Positions 1 through 8,109 of a DNA stretch of 22,649 nt are shown piece by piece. The notes beneath the pieces are model-generated. The model ran no database searches. It saw only the letters and a program-made list of their open reading frames with translations, and was not told where the DNA came from. The stretch lies in NCBI RefSeq assembly GCF_041224595.1, contig NZ_JBGFGN010000107.1, positions 1-22,649 on the forward strand. The letters run 5' to 3'. Source of the stretch: Donghicola sp041224595. GTDB taxonomy: Bacteria > Pseudomonadota > Alphaproteobacteria > Rhodobacterales > Rhodobacteraceae. Position 1 is the first letter of the stretch. Each line of letters begins with the position of its first letter. The position numbers and the translations under genes are program-made.

Positions 1-729
1 CAAGTCCTACGACCTGATCACCAGCCCGGCCTATGTGGTTTTGTCCGCCGCCAACGAGTTCCACGACAAGACCACACGGCCGAACCAACTCTGGCAGACC
101 GACTTCACCTATCTCAAGGTCATCGGCTGGGGTTGGTTCTACCTATCGACAATCCTCGACGACTACAGCCGTTACATCATCGCATGGAAGCTCTGCACGA
201 CGATGAAGGCCAGTGACGTGACCGATACGCTGGACTTGGCTCTGCAGGCCTCCGGCTGCGATAGGGCAACGGTTCGGCACAAGCCACGGCTGCTATCGGA
301 CAATGGCGCCAGCTATATCTCTGGGGAATTGGCCGAATGGCTGGAAGACCGGAAAATGGATCACGTCCGGGGTGCCCCGTATCACCCGCAAACTCAGGGC
401 AAGATCGAGCGTTGGCACCAGACCCTAAAGAACACGATCTTGCTGGAAAACTACTACCCGCCCGGCGATCTCAGGCAAAAGATCGACGCCTTCGTCGACC
501 ACTACAACCATCGGCGCTACCACGAGAGCCTGCAAAACCTCACGCCCGCTGACGTCTACTTCGGGCGCGGCCAGACCATTCTGAAACAGCGAAAAAGGAT
601 CAAACGAAAGACCATCGAAACCCGGCGCTTGCTTCACCGCAAACCCGCCGCATAATCAGACCAACGAGATGAACCAGACCCTCTCTTAGATTAGGCTGCA
701 ATCTGTCCCAAAATCCCTGACGACGGACA
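1..729 (+). mobile_element. IS3-family insertion sequence, right-hand part
   Basis: The window opens inside an IS3-family element, of which only the 3' part of the transposase and the right end are present. After the transposase stop at 655 the sequence contains TGTCCCAAAATCCCTGACG and then a terminal GGACA ending at 729. Read on the minus strand this begins TGTCCGTCGTCAGGGATTTT, which has the form of an IS3-type terminal inverted repeat with 5'-TG...CA-3' ends. The exact right boundary is inferred, because the left inverted repeat that would confirm it lies outside the window. Confidence 0.55.
2..655 (+). CDS. IS3-family transposase OrfB (DDE integrase core), 5'-truncated by window edge
   Basis: This is the catalytic subunit of an IS3-type transposase, which cuts and joins the element's ends. 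The open frame continues to the window edge, so the GTG at 35 is not the true start; about 217 residues are visible out of the roughly 270-300 usual for OrfB. The three catalytic acidic residues are in place: Asp in WQTDFTYL (codon at 101), Asp in LLSDNGASY (codon at 299) and Glu in GKIERWHQTLKN (codon at 407). The last two are separated by 35 residues, the classic DD(35)E spacing of IS3. The C-terminal YHESLQNLTPADVYFGR block is also typical. The visible part has no frameshift or stop, so the element could be active if its 5' half is intact. Confidence 0.9.
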   Translation, partial: KSYDLITSPAYVVLSAANEFHDKTTRPNQLWQTDFTYLKVIGWGWFYLSTILDDYSRYIIAWKLCTTMKASDVTDTLDLALQASGCDRATVRHKPRLLSDNGASYISGELAEWLEDRKMDHVRGAPYHPQTQGKIERWHQTLKNTILLENYYPPGDLRQKIDAFVDHYNHRRYHESLQNLTPADVYFGRGQTILKQRKRIKRKTIETRRLLHRKPAA

Positions 730-962
730 ATAGACAGCCTAGACAGTAGCGCTCAGGCGTAGCATCTAAAAAGTCTCGTCAGTTTGGGACCATTTAAGGC
801 TTTTTCGCAACTGTCTTGTGTGAACGTGTGAGCAAATTGGCGGACAATTTCAGATTTCGCGCGAAGGCATGCAGCACCGGAAATTCGCTATCTTCTGGAG
901 AATGCGGATCGCAGATCGGTTTTGCGGACCCTCGCTCGAAAGCCAGACCTCTGGTCCTGAGC
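730..962. other. Spacer between IS3 end and atzF, no gene recognised
   Basis: This stretch joins the IS3 right end to the 3' end of atzF. A frame open on the plus strand from 816 runs antisense into atzF and has no recognisable protein character. A short palindrome CCAGACCTCTGG (943-954) sits just beyond the atzF stop. It has only a 5-bp stem, a 2-base loop and no T-tract, so it is not a convincing terminator. An 8-bp inverted match, GTCCCAAA at 705-712 and TTTGGGAC at 783-790, is noted without interpretation. Confidence 0.5.
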
Positions 963-2777
963 CTAAGATGGTGCCGCTTCAGAGCTTTCCATTTGTGCGT
1001 TCAGGTAATTTCGCCAATCGCCCAACTCCGTAATATCAGTGCTGCTTGTTGTGCCAGCCGCCTCGCAGATAAAGCCCGTCACCCAGCTCCCGTCCTCCAG
1101 CTCGACTTTGCCAAGCCCAAGCGGCGCAGGGATCCCCATCAAGAAGCTGCCCAACGTGTCCGCCGGGATCGCCCACACTTCTAGCCCGATGCCAGCCGCT
1201 TGCTGTTCCACCGTCCGCACCATTCCGGGACGCTTTACCCCAGCACCTGCCAAAGCGTGAAAGCTGTAGTAAGGAGCAGAGCGAGGCTGAGATAGCAGAT
1301 AGGCTCCGCGTTCCGTTAACTGGGGATTCAGTGGCAAGCCTGACATATGAGCGCCGCAAACCGCCAGCTTGGTATAGCCCTCGGGAATCTCGGCGTGAGC
1401 AGCTGGTTCAGGGCGCGGCCACTCTGTTGCTCCCAATGTCCGCGCTCCAGCATATTCCAAAGGCGCAGCGACAGCGGCCAGAAACGCGTCCTCTCCGGCC
1501 TTGGCCAAAAGCGTCACACTTCCCGGACGCCCATCGGAGCGGGCGGGGGTCGGTACGGCCAACCCGCACATATCTAGAAGGTTCACAAAGTTCGTATAGG
1601 TTCCGAATTTCGAATTGGGTGTGACCGGATCAGCCTCAAGATCGCTGACAGAATAGAATGTGGGAATGGTCGGGACGCACAGCAAATCCAACCCCTCCAA
1701 CATGGGCTCGGCGGTCCGCGACAACTCCTTCAGACGGTAGAAACCTCTGAACGCATCGGTTGCCGACAGGCTTTCCGCATGACGGATGATCTTAGCCGTA
1801 ACCGGATGCACCGCCTCGGGATTGCTCTCGAGCAGGTCCTGAATGACAGAATGTCGTTCGGCTACCCATGCCCCTTCATAGAGCATCTGCGCGATGTCAT
1901 AGAGGGGCGTAAAATCGATGGGGACAATTTTGTGGCCTGCGTCCCGTAACAGCTCAAGACTGTTCTCAAATGAGGCCGCTTGCACATCGTCACCGAAGAA
2001 CTTGATGCTGGCGCCATTGGGCACGCCAATCTTTAAATTTTTTCGCATTGCGGCGATCGGCCCCGCAACGACCGGCTTTGCATATGCGTCCAACGCATCA
2101 TAAACAGCGCCTACCTGATAGACTTTGTAGGCATCCTCAACCGTCAGGGCGAAAACTGAGATTGTCTCGACTGACCGACAGGCTGGTACGCTGCCCCGCG
2201 CAGACCACGCGCCCAAGGTCGGCTTCAAACCAACGATATTGTTCAGCGCTGCAGGCACACGACCCGACCCTGCTGTATCCGTGCCCAGAGAAAAGCTAAC
2301 TATCCCATGTCCGACAGAAACGCCTGATCCACCTGACGATCCGCCAGGCACGATATCGGGATCCACGCTATTTCTCGGCGCGCCATAAGGCGTCCGCACT
2401 CCGACAAGACCTGTTGCGAACTGGTCCAGATTGGTCTTGCCGATCACCAGCGCCCCAGCGGCCCGCAATAGTCCGACTACAAAAGCATCTTTGTCTGGGA
2501 AATACTCATAGGCAGGACAGGCGGCTGAGGTGGGCAACCCGGCAACATCAATGTTGTCCTTGACCGCAAATGGCACACCCCAAAGGGGCTTGTCCGGATT
2601 GTAGGTACCAAGCGTGGCGGCCTCAGTCAGAACATCTGCCTTGTCTCGAAGCGTGATGAAAATCGACGGATCATCCACTTCAGCGATCCGCTCATAGACC
2701 TGTTCAATGATGGTTTCCACTGTGGTTCCAGCAGCAAAAGCTGCCTGCAAATTGCTCAAAGTAAGGGGAATTGTCAT
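963..2777 (-). CDS. atzF: Allophanate hydrolase AtzF
   Basis: AtzF hydrolyses allophanate (N-carboxyurea) in the cytoplasm, giving ammonia and CO2 in the last step of biuret or cyanuric acid use. The 604-residue protein has an amidase-signature domain followed, from about residue 472, by the small C-terminal domain typical of full-length allophanate hydrolases. The Ser-Ser-Lys triad is visible: Lys73 in AVKDN, Ser147 in GGSSGGSG and Ser171 in DTAGSGR. These positions are offset by a constant 18 from the K91/S165/S189 triad I recall for Pseudomonas AtzF. The start at 2777 is chosen over one at 2801 because GGAG lies 6 bases before it and the N-terminus MTIPLTLSNL fits better. There is no biotin-dependent urea carboxylase next to it, so the allophanate probably comes from BiuH encoded downstream of the divergent regulator. 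The shared regulatory element at 2831-2865 faces this gene. Confidence 0.93.
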   Translation of the reverse strand: MTIPLTLSNLQAAFAAGTTVETIIEQVYERIAEVDDPSIFITLRDKADVLTEAATLGTYNPDKPLWGVPFAVKDNIDVAGLPTSAACPAYEYFPDKDAFVVGLLRAAGALVIGKTNLDQFATGLVGVRTPYGAPRNSVDPDIVPGGSSGGSGVSVGHGIVSFSLGTDTAGSGRVPAALNNIVGLKPTLGAWSARGSVPACRSVETISVFALTVEDAYKVYQVGAVYDALDAYAKPVVAGPIAAMRKNLKIGVPNGASIKFFGDDVQAASFENSLELLRDAGHKIVPIDFTPLYDIAQMLYEGAWVAERHSVIQDLLESNPEAVHPVTAKIIRHAESLSATDAFRGFYRLKELSRTAEPMLEGLDLLCVPTIPTFYSVSDLEADPVTPNSKFGTYTNFVNLLDMCGLAVPTPARSDGRPGSVTLLAKAGEDAFLAAVAAPLEYAGARTLGATEWPRPEPAAHAEIPEGYTKLAVCGAHMSGLPLNPQLTERGAYLLSQPRSAPYYSFHALAGAGVKRPGMVRTVEQQAAGIGLEVWAIPADTLGSFLMGIPAPLGLGKVELEDGSWVTGFICEAAGTTSSTDITELGDWRNYLNAQMESSEAAPS

Positions 2778-2817
2778 ATGGTGCTCCAGTCTTTGGATCA
2801 CTCAACAATGATTTGGA

Positions 2818-2846
2818 TTGTGAACTCCAATGCTAATAATTCACAA
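2818..2846. promoter_or_regulatory. Inverted repeat TTGTGAA-N15-TTCACAA in the atzF/lysR intergenic region
   Basis: A perfect 7-bp inverted repeat (arms 2818-2824 and 2840-2846) with a 15-base spacer lies between the divergent atzF and LysR genes. It partly overlaps the 35-bp element at 2831-2865. It could be a second operator or a composite of promoter and activator-binding sequence. No matching copy is seen before the transport operon, so it is less well supported than the shared dyad. Confidence 0.35.
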
Positions 2847-2865
2847 AAGCGGTGCATTATTTGCA
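2831..2865 (-). promoter_or_regulatory. Probable LysR-type operator facing atzF (shared 35-bp element, copy A)
   Basis: Read on the minus strand from 2865, this begins TGCAAATAATGCACCGCT and ends ATTATTAGCA. It carries a TGCA-N5-TGCA dyad (2853-2865) that fits the T-N11-A rule for LysR-type regulators. The same element recurs at 3806-3840 with 29 of 35 positions identical. Its distal end lies 53 bases before the atzF start, a sensible place for an activating site. The dyad also ends only 5 bases before the chosen LysR start, so binding could repress the regulator itself. The assignment to the adjacent LysR protein is an inference. Confidence 0.7.
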
Positions 2866-2870
2866 GCGCA

Positions 2871-3782
2871 ATGAGTGACATGAGACATCTTCAAGACTTC
2901 CGCTACATCGAGGCGGTCATGCGTGCGGGTTCAATCCGTAAGGCCGCAGACGACATGAATATCACCGCCTCTGCCCTCAATCGGCGCATACAGCGCTTTG
3001 AGGAAGAATTCGGCTTCGAGATATTTGAGCGTTTGCCACGCGGCGTACGCCTGAACCCCGCCGGAGAGCTATTGATCCAGCACTTTCGCGCTCAACAATC
3101 AGACCTGCGGCGGGTTCAAAGTCAGGTAGCTGATCTTGCGGGGGAACGGCGCGGCCATGTTTCAATCGCCTGCTCGCAAGCATTGGCACCGTATGTTTTG
3201 CCGGCGCGCATCTCGGCCTACCGCAATGAGCATCCCGGCGTGACGTTCAGCGTCAACATACGCGACCGTGCCGCTGCCGAAGAAGACCTCAGCAGCTTTC
3301 GCAGCGATCTGGCACTGGTGCTAGAGCCTGTCCATTTGGTGGATTTTGAGGTTCTAATGGCGGTGCCCCAGAAAATCCATGCGATCATGCATGCAGAGCA
3401 CCCTTTGGCAAAGCAGTCCGAACTTCGTCTGCGGGATTGTCTGGATTGCCCTCACGTTCTGCCATCACAGGCCTATGCCGTGCGTCATATGTTAGAGCGA
3501 GCGGTGGCCGGAACATCGCGCGGCCTATCTCCGGTGCTAGAGTCTGACAGCTTTGACTTCATGCGTCATTACGTAGCCCATGAAAATGTGGTCGCCTTTC
3601 AAATCCCAGTGGGCCTACGTTTGTCTCGCGAAAGCGGCTTGGTGTCCCGCCCGATCTCGACGAAAGATCTGGCCCCCGGATCCTTATTGCTTGGACAAAT
3701 GAAGGGGAGGACCCTGCCGATTGCCTCGGCCAAGTTTGCGCAAGATCTCGTCGGTTTCATGCGAACTTTGCCGACCCACTAA
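2871..3782 (+). CDS. LysR-type transcriptional regulator
   Basis: This is a one-component transcription factor that probably senses a catabolite of the adjacent pathway. The 303-residue protein has the N-terminal winged helix-turn-helix at about residues 5-65, including AGSIRKAADDMNITASALNRR-type recognition sequence and the GVRLNPAGELL wing. A periplasmic-binding-protein-like effector domain follows from about residue 95. The frame is open back to 2778, but the start at 2871 gives the usual LysR length and N-terminus; 2880 is an alternative, and neither has a strong ribosome site. It is divergent from atzF and lies directly before the BMP/ABC operon. The two copies of a T-N11-A dyad on either side of this gene are its likely binding sites. 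Confidence 0.88.
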   Translation: MSDMRHLQDFRYIEAVMRAGSIRKAADDMNITASALNRRIQRFEEEFGFEIFERLPRGVRLNPAGELLIQHFRAQQSDLRRVQSQVADLAGERRGHVSIACSQALAPYVLPARISAYRNEHPGVTFSVNIRDRAAAEEDLSSFRSDLALVLEPVHLVDFEVLMAVPQKIHAIMHAEHPLAKQSELRLRDCLDCPHVLPSQAYAVRHMLERAVAGTSRGLSPVLESDSFDFMRHYVAHENVVAFQIPVGLRLSRESGLVSRPISTKDLAPGSLLLGQMKGRTLPIASAKFAQDLVGFMRTLPTH

Positions 3783-3805
3783 CAAGTCTCGCCTCGCGTA
3801 AGTGG

Positions 3806-3840
3806 TGCAAAAAATGCACCGCTCATGCAAATTTTTAGCA
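3806..3840 (+). promoter_or_regulatory. Probable LysR-type operator before the transport/hydrolase operon (copy B)
   Basis: This begins TGCAAAAAATGCACCGCT and ends AATTTTTAGCA. Its core is the perfect inverted repeat GGTGCA-AAAAA-TGCACC (3804-3820), containing a T-N11-A dyad. It is the plus-strand counterpart of the element facing atzF: 17 of the first 18 and 12 of the next 17 positions agree, with no gap. That pattern suggests a recognition site plus an activation site at fixed spacing. It ends 90 bases before the BMP start, leaving room for a promoter and a leader; no clear -10/-35 pair was recognised. Confidence 0.75.
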
Positions 3841-3930
3841 GAAGTCAGAGACACTCACGCTCGCTACCCTCCTCTTCAGATCAGCATGGTTTCCACAGAA
3901 TGGACCGGCTGCAACAGAAGAGGACCTTCT

Positions 3931-5055
3931 ATGAACAAGTTTTCCCAGTTTTCCCGTCGCCGCTTCCTGCAGTCCAGCGCTGCCGCCGTCGGAGCTTCCG
4001 CCATTCTTCCTTTCGGCGCGGGCCGCGTCGCTGCGGCCGACAGCATGACCATCGGGTTCATCTATGTGGGCCCCAAAGATGACTACGGCTACAACCAAGC
4101 CCACGCCGAAGGCGCAGCGGCGGTCAAAGCGATGGCGGGTGTCACCGTGATCGAAGAAGAAAACGTCCCCGAGTCCAACGATGTGGTCAACACTATGGAG
4201 TCGATGATCAACTTTGACGGGGCCGGTTTGGTGTTCCCGACATCGTTCGGCTATTACGACCCTTTCATCAAGGAAACTGCTCCGAAATACCCGGATGTAC
4301 GTTTTGAGCACTGCGGCGGGCTATGGCAAGAGGGTGATCCCAAAAATGCTGGTTCGTACTTTGGCTATATCGGCATGGGTCAGTACCTGAACGGCATCGT
4401 GGCCGGTCATATGAGCAAAACGAAAAAGATTGGCTTTGTTGCGGCCAAGCCCATCCCGCAGGTTCTGAATAACATCAACTCTTTCCTACTTGGCGCCCGC
4501 GCAGTGGATCCTGAAATCACCTGTCAGGTGATCTTTACCGGTGAGTGGTCACTCGCCGTCAAAGAGGCCGAGGCCACGAACGCACTGGCCGATCAGGGTG
4601 CCGACGTTATCACCTGCCACGTTGATGGTCCCAAAGTGGTTGTGGAAACTGCGGCAGCCCGTGGCTGCTATGTCTGCGGGTATCACGCAGACCAATCCGC
4701 ACTTGCCCCCGAGATGTATCTGACGGGCGCGGAATGGAACTGGGCTCAGGTCTATACAGACATGGTAACCAAGCAGATGGCCGGGGAGCCGATTGACAAC
4801 TTTGTCCGTGGTGGTCTGGCCGACGGGTTCATCAAGATGTCGCCCCTTGGCCCCGCCGTAACCGAGGCAGCCGCTGCGCAATTCGAAGCCGCAAAGGCCG
4901 AGATCATGAAAGGTGGCTTCGCCGTGATCAAGGGGCCGCTCAAAGACAACAATGGCAATGTCATCGCTGCAGAGGGCGAAGCTTTCCCCGAAGACGACGT
5001 CGTGCTGGAATCCATGGATTACCTCGTTGAAGGCGTGATCGGGTCTACCAGCTGA
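3931..5055 (+). CDS. BMP-family ABC transporter substrate-binding protein, Tat-exported
   Basis: This is the periplasmic solute receptor of the ABC importer encoded by the following genes. It belongs to the BMP (Bmp/PnrA) family, whose known members bind nucleosides or related heterocycles. The 374-residue protein starts at 3931, where GAGGA lies 7 bases upstream; an earlier start at 3802 would run through the operator. Residues 8-14 are SRRRFLQ, a twin-arginine motif, followed by a hydrophobic stretch and a probable cleavage site near residue 36 (VAAADS). It is therefore likely exported folded by Tat. The mature protein begins with MTIGFIYVGPKDDYGYNQ, typical of the family. Given its neighbours, the ligand is more likely biuret, triuret or a similar ureide than a nucleoside; this is inference from context. 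Confidence 0.88.
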   Translation: MNKFSQFSRRRFLQSSAAAVGASAILPFGAGRVAAADSMTIGFIYVGPKDDYGYNQAHAEGAAAVKAMAGVTVIEEENVPESNDVVNTMESMINFDGAGLVFPTSFGYYDPFIKETAPKYPDVRFEHCGGLWQEGDPKNAGSYFGYIGMGQYLNGIVAGHMSKTKKIGFVAAKPIPQVLNNINSFLLGARAVDPEITCQVIFTGEWSLAVKEAEATNALADQGADVITCHVDGPKVVVETAAARGCYVCGYHADQSALAPEMYLTGAEWNWAQVYTDMVTKQMAGEPIDNFVRGGLADGFIKMSPLGPAVTEAAAAQFEAAKAEIMKGGFAVIKGPLKDNNGNVIAAEGEAFPEDDVVLESMDYLVEGVIGSTS

Positions 5056-5059
5056 TCCG

Positions 5060-6166
5060 ATGTCCGACCTATCCCCATCAGGTCTGGCCCGTGCGGGCAG
5101 AGGCATCTTGCTTCTGCCCCGCATAGAAGCGGTCTTGACGCCGATCCTTGCCCTTCTTGCAGGTGCGCTGGTGTTTTCGGTTTTCCTGTTAGGTCAGGGA
5201 AAATCACCGACCGAGTTCTTTTCCCTCATTTGGCGAGCCGGATTTTCGTCGGCATTTTCGTGGCAGAACACCCTGTCCCGGGTGAGCCCGTTGCTCTTCG
5301 CCAGCCTGTGCGTCGCGATTCCTGCCCGTCTAGGTTTGATGGTGATCGGTGGCGAAGGCGCAATTGTCTTGGGCGGGCTCAGCGCGGCTGTGCTGGGGGC
5401 CTTTGGGGTCGCCTTGCCCGCGCCCATCGGGTTTGCGCTGATGGGACTTGGGGCGATGATCATCGGGGGCCTGTGGATCGGGGCGATCGGATTCTTACGG
5501 GTCAGGCGCGGTGTGAATGAAACCATTGCCTCGCTTCTGATGGCCTATATCGCGACAGCCCTGTTTAACCACTTTGTCGAAAGCGTCTTCCGCGATCCCG
5601 CCAGTTTGAACAAACCCTCGACCACGCCGCTACCTGATGGCCTGCGCGTCGGCGAGATGCCGTTTCTGGATGCTCACTGGGGTGTGGCCTTTGGCGTGCT
5701 TGCCTGCATCGGCGCGTGGGCATTTATTGAGCGGACCACCATCGGCTTTGCCGCCCGCGTTACAGGGGACAATATCCGCGCTGCGCAGGTGCAGGGATTT
5801 GCGGTCTCGCGTTTGGTGATCGGGTTTTGTATGCTTGCTGGAGCGCTGGCCGGTCTTGGCGGAATGTTCGAAGTTGCCGCCGTTCACGGCGCGGCCAATG
5901 CCTCGTTGATTTCGGGGGTTGGATACACCGGCATTCTGGTGGCTTTTCTGGCCCGCCATAATCCTTTGGCGATTATACCCGTGGCCATTCTTCTGGCTGG
6001 AATCGAGGCCTCATCCGGTCTGGTCCAACGTCGCATGGATCTCCCTGACGCGACCATTCTGGTGCTGCAAGGCTGTGTTTTTATCGCTGTCCTTCTTAGC
6101 GAGACCCTACAGGGCCGCTTGCCCGACTTTATTCAAAAATTGAATTGGAGGGCTCAAAATGGCTGA
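5060..6166 (+). CDS. ABC transporter permease (BPD_transp_2 family), first subunit
   Basis: This is one of two inner-membrane subunits of the BMP-dependent importer. The 368-residue protein is very hydrophobic, with many predicted transmembrane segments beginning with LTPILALLAGALVFSVFLLG near residue 25. It has the branched-chain/ribose/nucleoside permease pattern, including the coupling-helix region around FAARVTGDNIRAAQVQGF and the following Gly/Ala-rich helix GALAGLGGMFEVAAVHG. It starts 4 bases after the binding-protein stop and overlaps the next permease by 8 bases, so the genes are almost certainly co-transcribed and translationally coupled. Confidence 0.9.
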   Translation: MSDLSPSGLARAGRGILLLPRIEAVLTPILALLAGALVFSVFLLGQGKSPTEFFSLIWRAGFSSAFSWQNTLSRVSPLLFASLCVAIPARLGLMVIGGEGAIVLGGLSAAVLGAFGVALPAPIGFALMGLGAMIIGGLWIGAIGFLRVRRGVNETIASLLMAYIATALFNHFVESVFRDPASLNKPSTTPLPDGLRVGEMPFLDAHWGVAFGVLACIGAWAFIERTTIGFAARVTGDNIRAAQVQGFAVSRLVIGFCMLAGALAGLGGMFEVAAVHGAANASLISGVGYTGILVAFLARHNPLAIIPVAILLAGIEASSGLVQRRMDLPDATILVLQGCVFIAVLLSETLQGRLPDFIQKLNWRAQNG

Positions 6167-7088
6167 TCCTGTCGATCTGGGCCTTTGGGCTGTCCCGTTG
6201 GCCATTCTTGGCGGCGCGATCCGCGTCTCGACCCCATTCCTGTTTGTATCCCTTGGCGAGTGCCTGACGGAACGGTCGGGCCGTATCAACCTTGGTTTGG
6301 AAGGCACATTGGTGCTAGGGGCGGTATCTGGATATGCCCTGAGCTATCATTCCGGATCGGCGCTAGTGGGCGTGCTCTGCGCGGCCCTTGTGGGGGCAGT
6401 CTTTGGCATGCTGCATGGCTGGCTCTGCAGCTTTAAAAAGGTGAATGACATCGCGGTCGGGATCTCGATGATGATCCTTGGCATGGGCTTGGCGTTCTAT
6501 TTCGGCAAGGCCTACATCCAGCCAACGGCCCCTCGCTTGATGGCAATCCAGTTCGGCTGGTGGTCCGATGTGCCGCAAATCAGAGCGGCATTGCAGGTGA
6601 ATATCCTGTTCATTGTTGGAGCCCTACTGGCCGTTGCAATGGCTTGGATGTTCAAAAACACCCGCATAGGGCTGACCGTCCGCGTGGTCGGCGACAGCAC
6701 CGATGCAGCCCGCGCGCTCGCTATTAATCCTATGCGTGTGCGCCTTTGGGCGACTGCTGCGGGTGGCGCGCTGGCGGGGATCGGTGGGGCTTATCTGTCG
6801 CTGTATTATCCGGGGTCGTGGAACGAAGGCATCTCTAGTGGACAGGGCCTGATGGCTGTTGCTCTGGTGATCTTTGCCCGCTGGAACCCCATCAACTGTT
6901 TTTGGGCGGCGATCCTGTTCGGCGGCGCGGGCGCCCTTGGGCCTGCGTTGCAATCGGTCGGCATCTCGCAGGGCTACTACCTGTTTTACGCCGCCCCCTA
7001 TGTCCTGACGCTTGGCATCCTGATCGCGACCTCATCGACCGAACGATCGGTCACGGGCTCGCCGCGCGAGCTCAGCATTACAAAGTAA
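6159..7088 (+). CDS. ABC transporter permease (BPD_transp_2 family), second subunit
   Basis: This is the second membrane subunit of the BMP-type importer, 309 residues. It is shorter than its partner, as usual for this class. GGAGGG at 6147-6152 precedes the ATG at 6159 inside the end of the first permease gene. Near the N-terminus it carries LGECLTERSGRINLGLEGT, a hallmark of nucleoside-type permeases, and later the motif LTVRVVGDSTDAARALAINP corresponding to the ATPase-coupling loop. Together with the first permease and the double ATPase it would form the complete import complex. Confidence 0.9.
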   Translation: MADPVDLGLWAVPLAILGGAIRVSTPFLFVSLGECLTERSGRINLGLEGTLVLGAVSGYALSYHSGSALVGVLCAALVGAVFGMLHGWLCSFKKVNDIAVGISMMILGMGLAFYFGKAYIQPTAPRLMAIQFGWWSDVPQIRAALQVNILFIVGALLAVAMAWMFKNTRIGLTVRVVGDSTDAARALAINPMRVRLWATAAGGALAGIGGAYLSLYYPGSWNEGISSGQGLMAVALVIFARWNPINCFWAAILFGGAGALGPALQSVGISQGYYLFYAAPYVLTLGILIATSSTERSVTGSPRELSITK

Positions 7089-7101
7089 AGGAGTGTGATC
7101 C

Positions 7102-8103
7102 ATGAATGGTCTCGGTGGACTGAATAAATCGGCAAACGGCGTGGGGATCGGACTGGTCCAAGTGCAACTGCCTGTGGTCAAGACCAAGGCGGACCTGACT
7201 GCACAAACTGCCCGCATCGTAGAATTGGTCGGCAAGGCACGGCGCAATCAGGGCAACATGGATCTGGTGGTTTTTCCCGAATACAGCCTGCACGGGCTGT
7301 CAATGGACACAAACCCAGAGATCATGTGCTCAATGGATGGGCCAGAGGTCTCGGCGCTGCGCCAAGCGTGCATCGACAACAGAATTTGGGGCTGCTTTTC
7401 CATCATGGAGCTGAACCCCGGAGGTATGCCTTACAACACCGGCATCATTTTTGACGATCAGGGGGCGCTCAAGCTCTACTATCGCAAGATGCACCCGTGG
7501 GTTCCGGTCGAGCCGTGGGAGCCCGGCGATGGCGGTATTCCCGTCTGCGATGGCCCCAACGGAAGCAAAATTGCACTGATTATCTGTCACGACGGCATGT
7601 TCCCCGAAATGGCCCGCGAATGCGCTTATAAAGGTGCCGAGATCATGATCCGCACCGCGGGTTACACCGCTCCCATCCGAGAAAGCTGGCGCTTTACGAA
7701 CCAGTCGAACGCCTTTTGCAACCTGATGGTCACCGCGAACGTCTGTATGTGTGGCTCGGACGGGACCTTTGATTCAATGGGCGAGGGGATGATCTGCAAC
7801 TTTGATGGCGCGGTCATTGCGCATGGCACCACGGGCCGTGTCGATGAGATCATCACCGCCGAGGTCCGTCCCGATCTGGTTCGAGAGGCCCGCATCGGCT
7901 GGGGCGTTGAGAACAACATCTACCAGTTCGGACACAGGGGCTATGTCGCCGTGAAAGGTGGCGCGATGGACTGCCCCTACACCTATATGACCGACCTTGC
8001 CGCAGGAAAATACCGTCTGCCGTGGGAGGATGAGATCAAGATCACAGATGGCACCAGCGAAGGTTTCGAAGCCCCGACCCGTCTCTTCGGCGAAAAGGAC
8101 TGA
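7102..8103 (+). CDS. amiF: Formamidase-type nitrilase-superfamily amidohydrolase (AmiF-like)
   Basis: The 333-residue protein closely resembles formamidase AmiF, which hydrolyses formamide to formate and ammonia. It carries the nitrilase-superfamily catalytic triad: Glu60 in VVFPEYS, Lys129 in YYRKMHPW and Cys162 in IICHDGM. Helicobacter AmiF is, as I recall it, about 334 residues with E60/K133/C166, and shares blocks such as FSIMERNP, EPWYPGD and WGLENNIY. The C-terminal LAAGKYRLPWEDEIKI block is also shared. AAAGGAG lies just before the ATG. Within a biuret operon the physiological substrate is unclear. Formamide itself, or a formylated or short-chain amide released by related chemistry, is possible; a direct role in ureide breakdown is speculative. 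Confidence 0.82.
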   Translation: MNGLGGLNKSANGVGIGLVQVQLPVVKTKADLTAQTARIVELVGKARRNQGNMDLVVFPEYSLHGLSMDTNPEIMCSMDGPEVSALRQACIDNRIWGCFSIMELNPGGMPYNTGIIFDDQGALKLYYRKMHPWVPVEPWEPGDGGIPVCDGPNGSKIALIICHDGMFPEMARECAYKGAEIMIRTAGYTAPIRESWRFTNQSNAFCNLMVTANVCMCGSDGTFDSMGEGMICNFDGAVIAHGTTGRVDEIITAEVRPDLVREARIGWGVENNIYQFGHRGYVAVKGGAMDCPYTYMTDLAAGKYRLPWEDEIKITDGTSEGFEAPTRLFGEKD

Positions 8104-8109
8104 CCCCTC

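Noticed and set aside
943..954. CCAGACCTCTGG palindrome after atzF as a transcription terminator
   Set aside because: The stem is 5 bp with a 2-base loop and no T-tract on either strand.
816..1184. 122-codon open frame on the plus strand overlapping the end of atzF
   Set aside because: It is antisense to a well-supported gene for most of its length, has no ribosome site and no protein family character.
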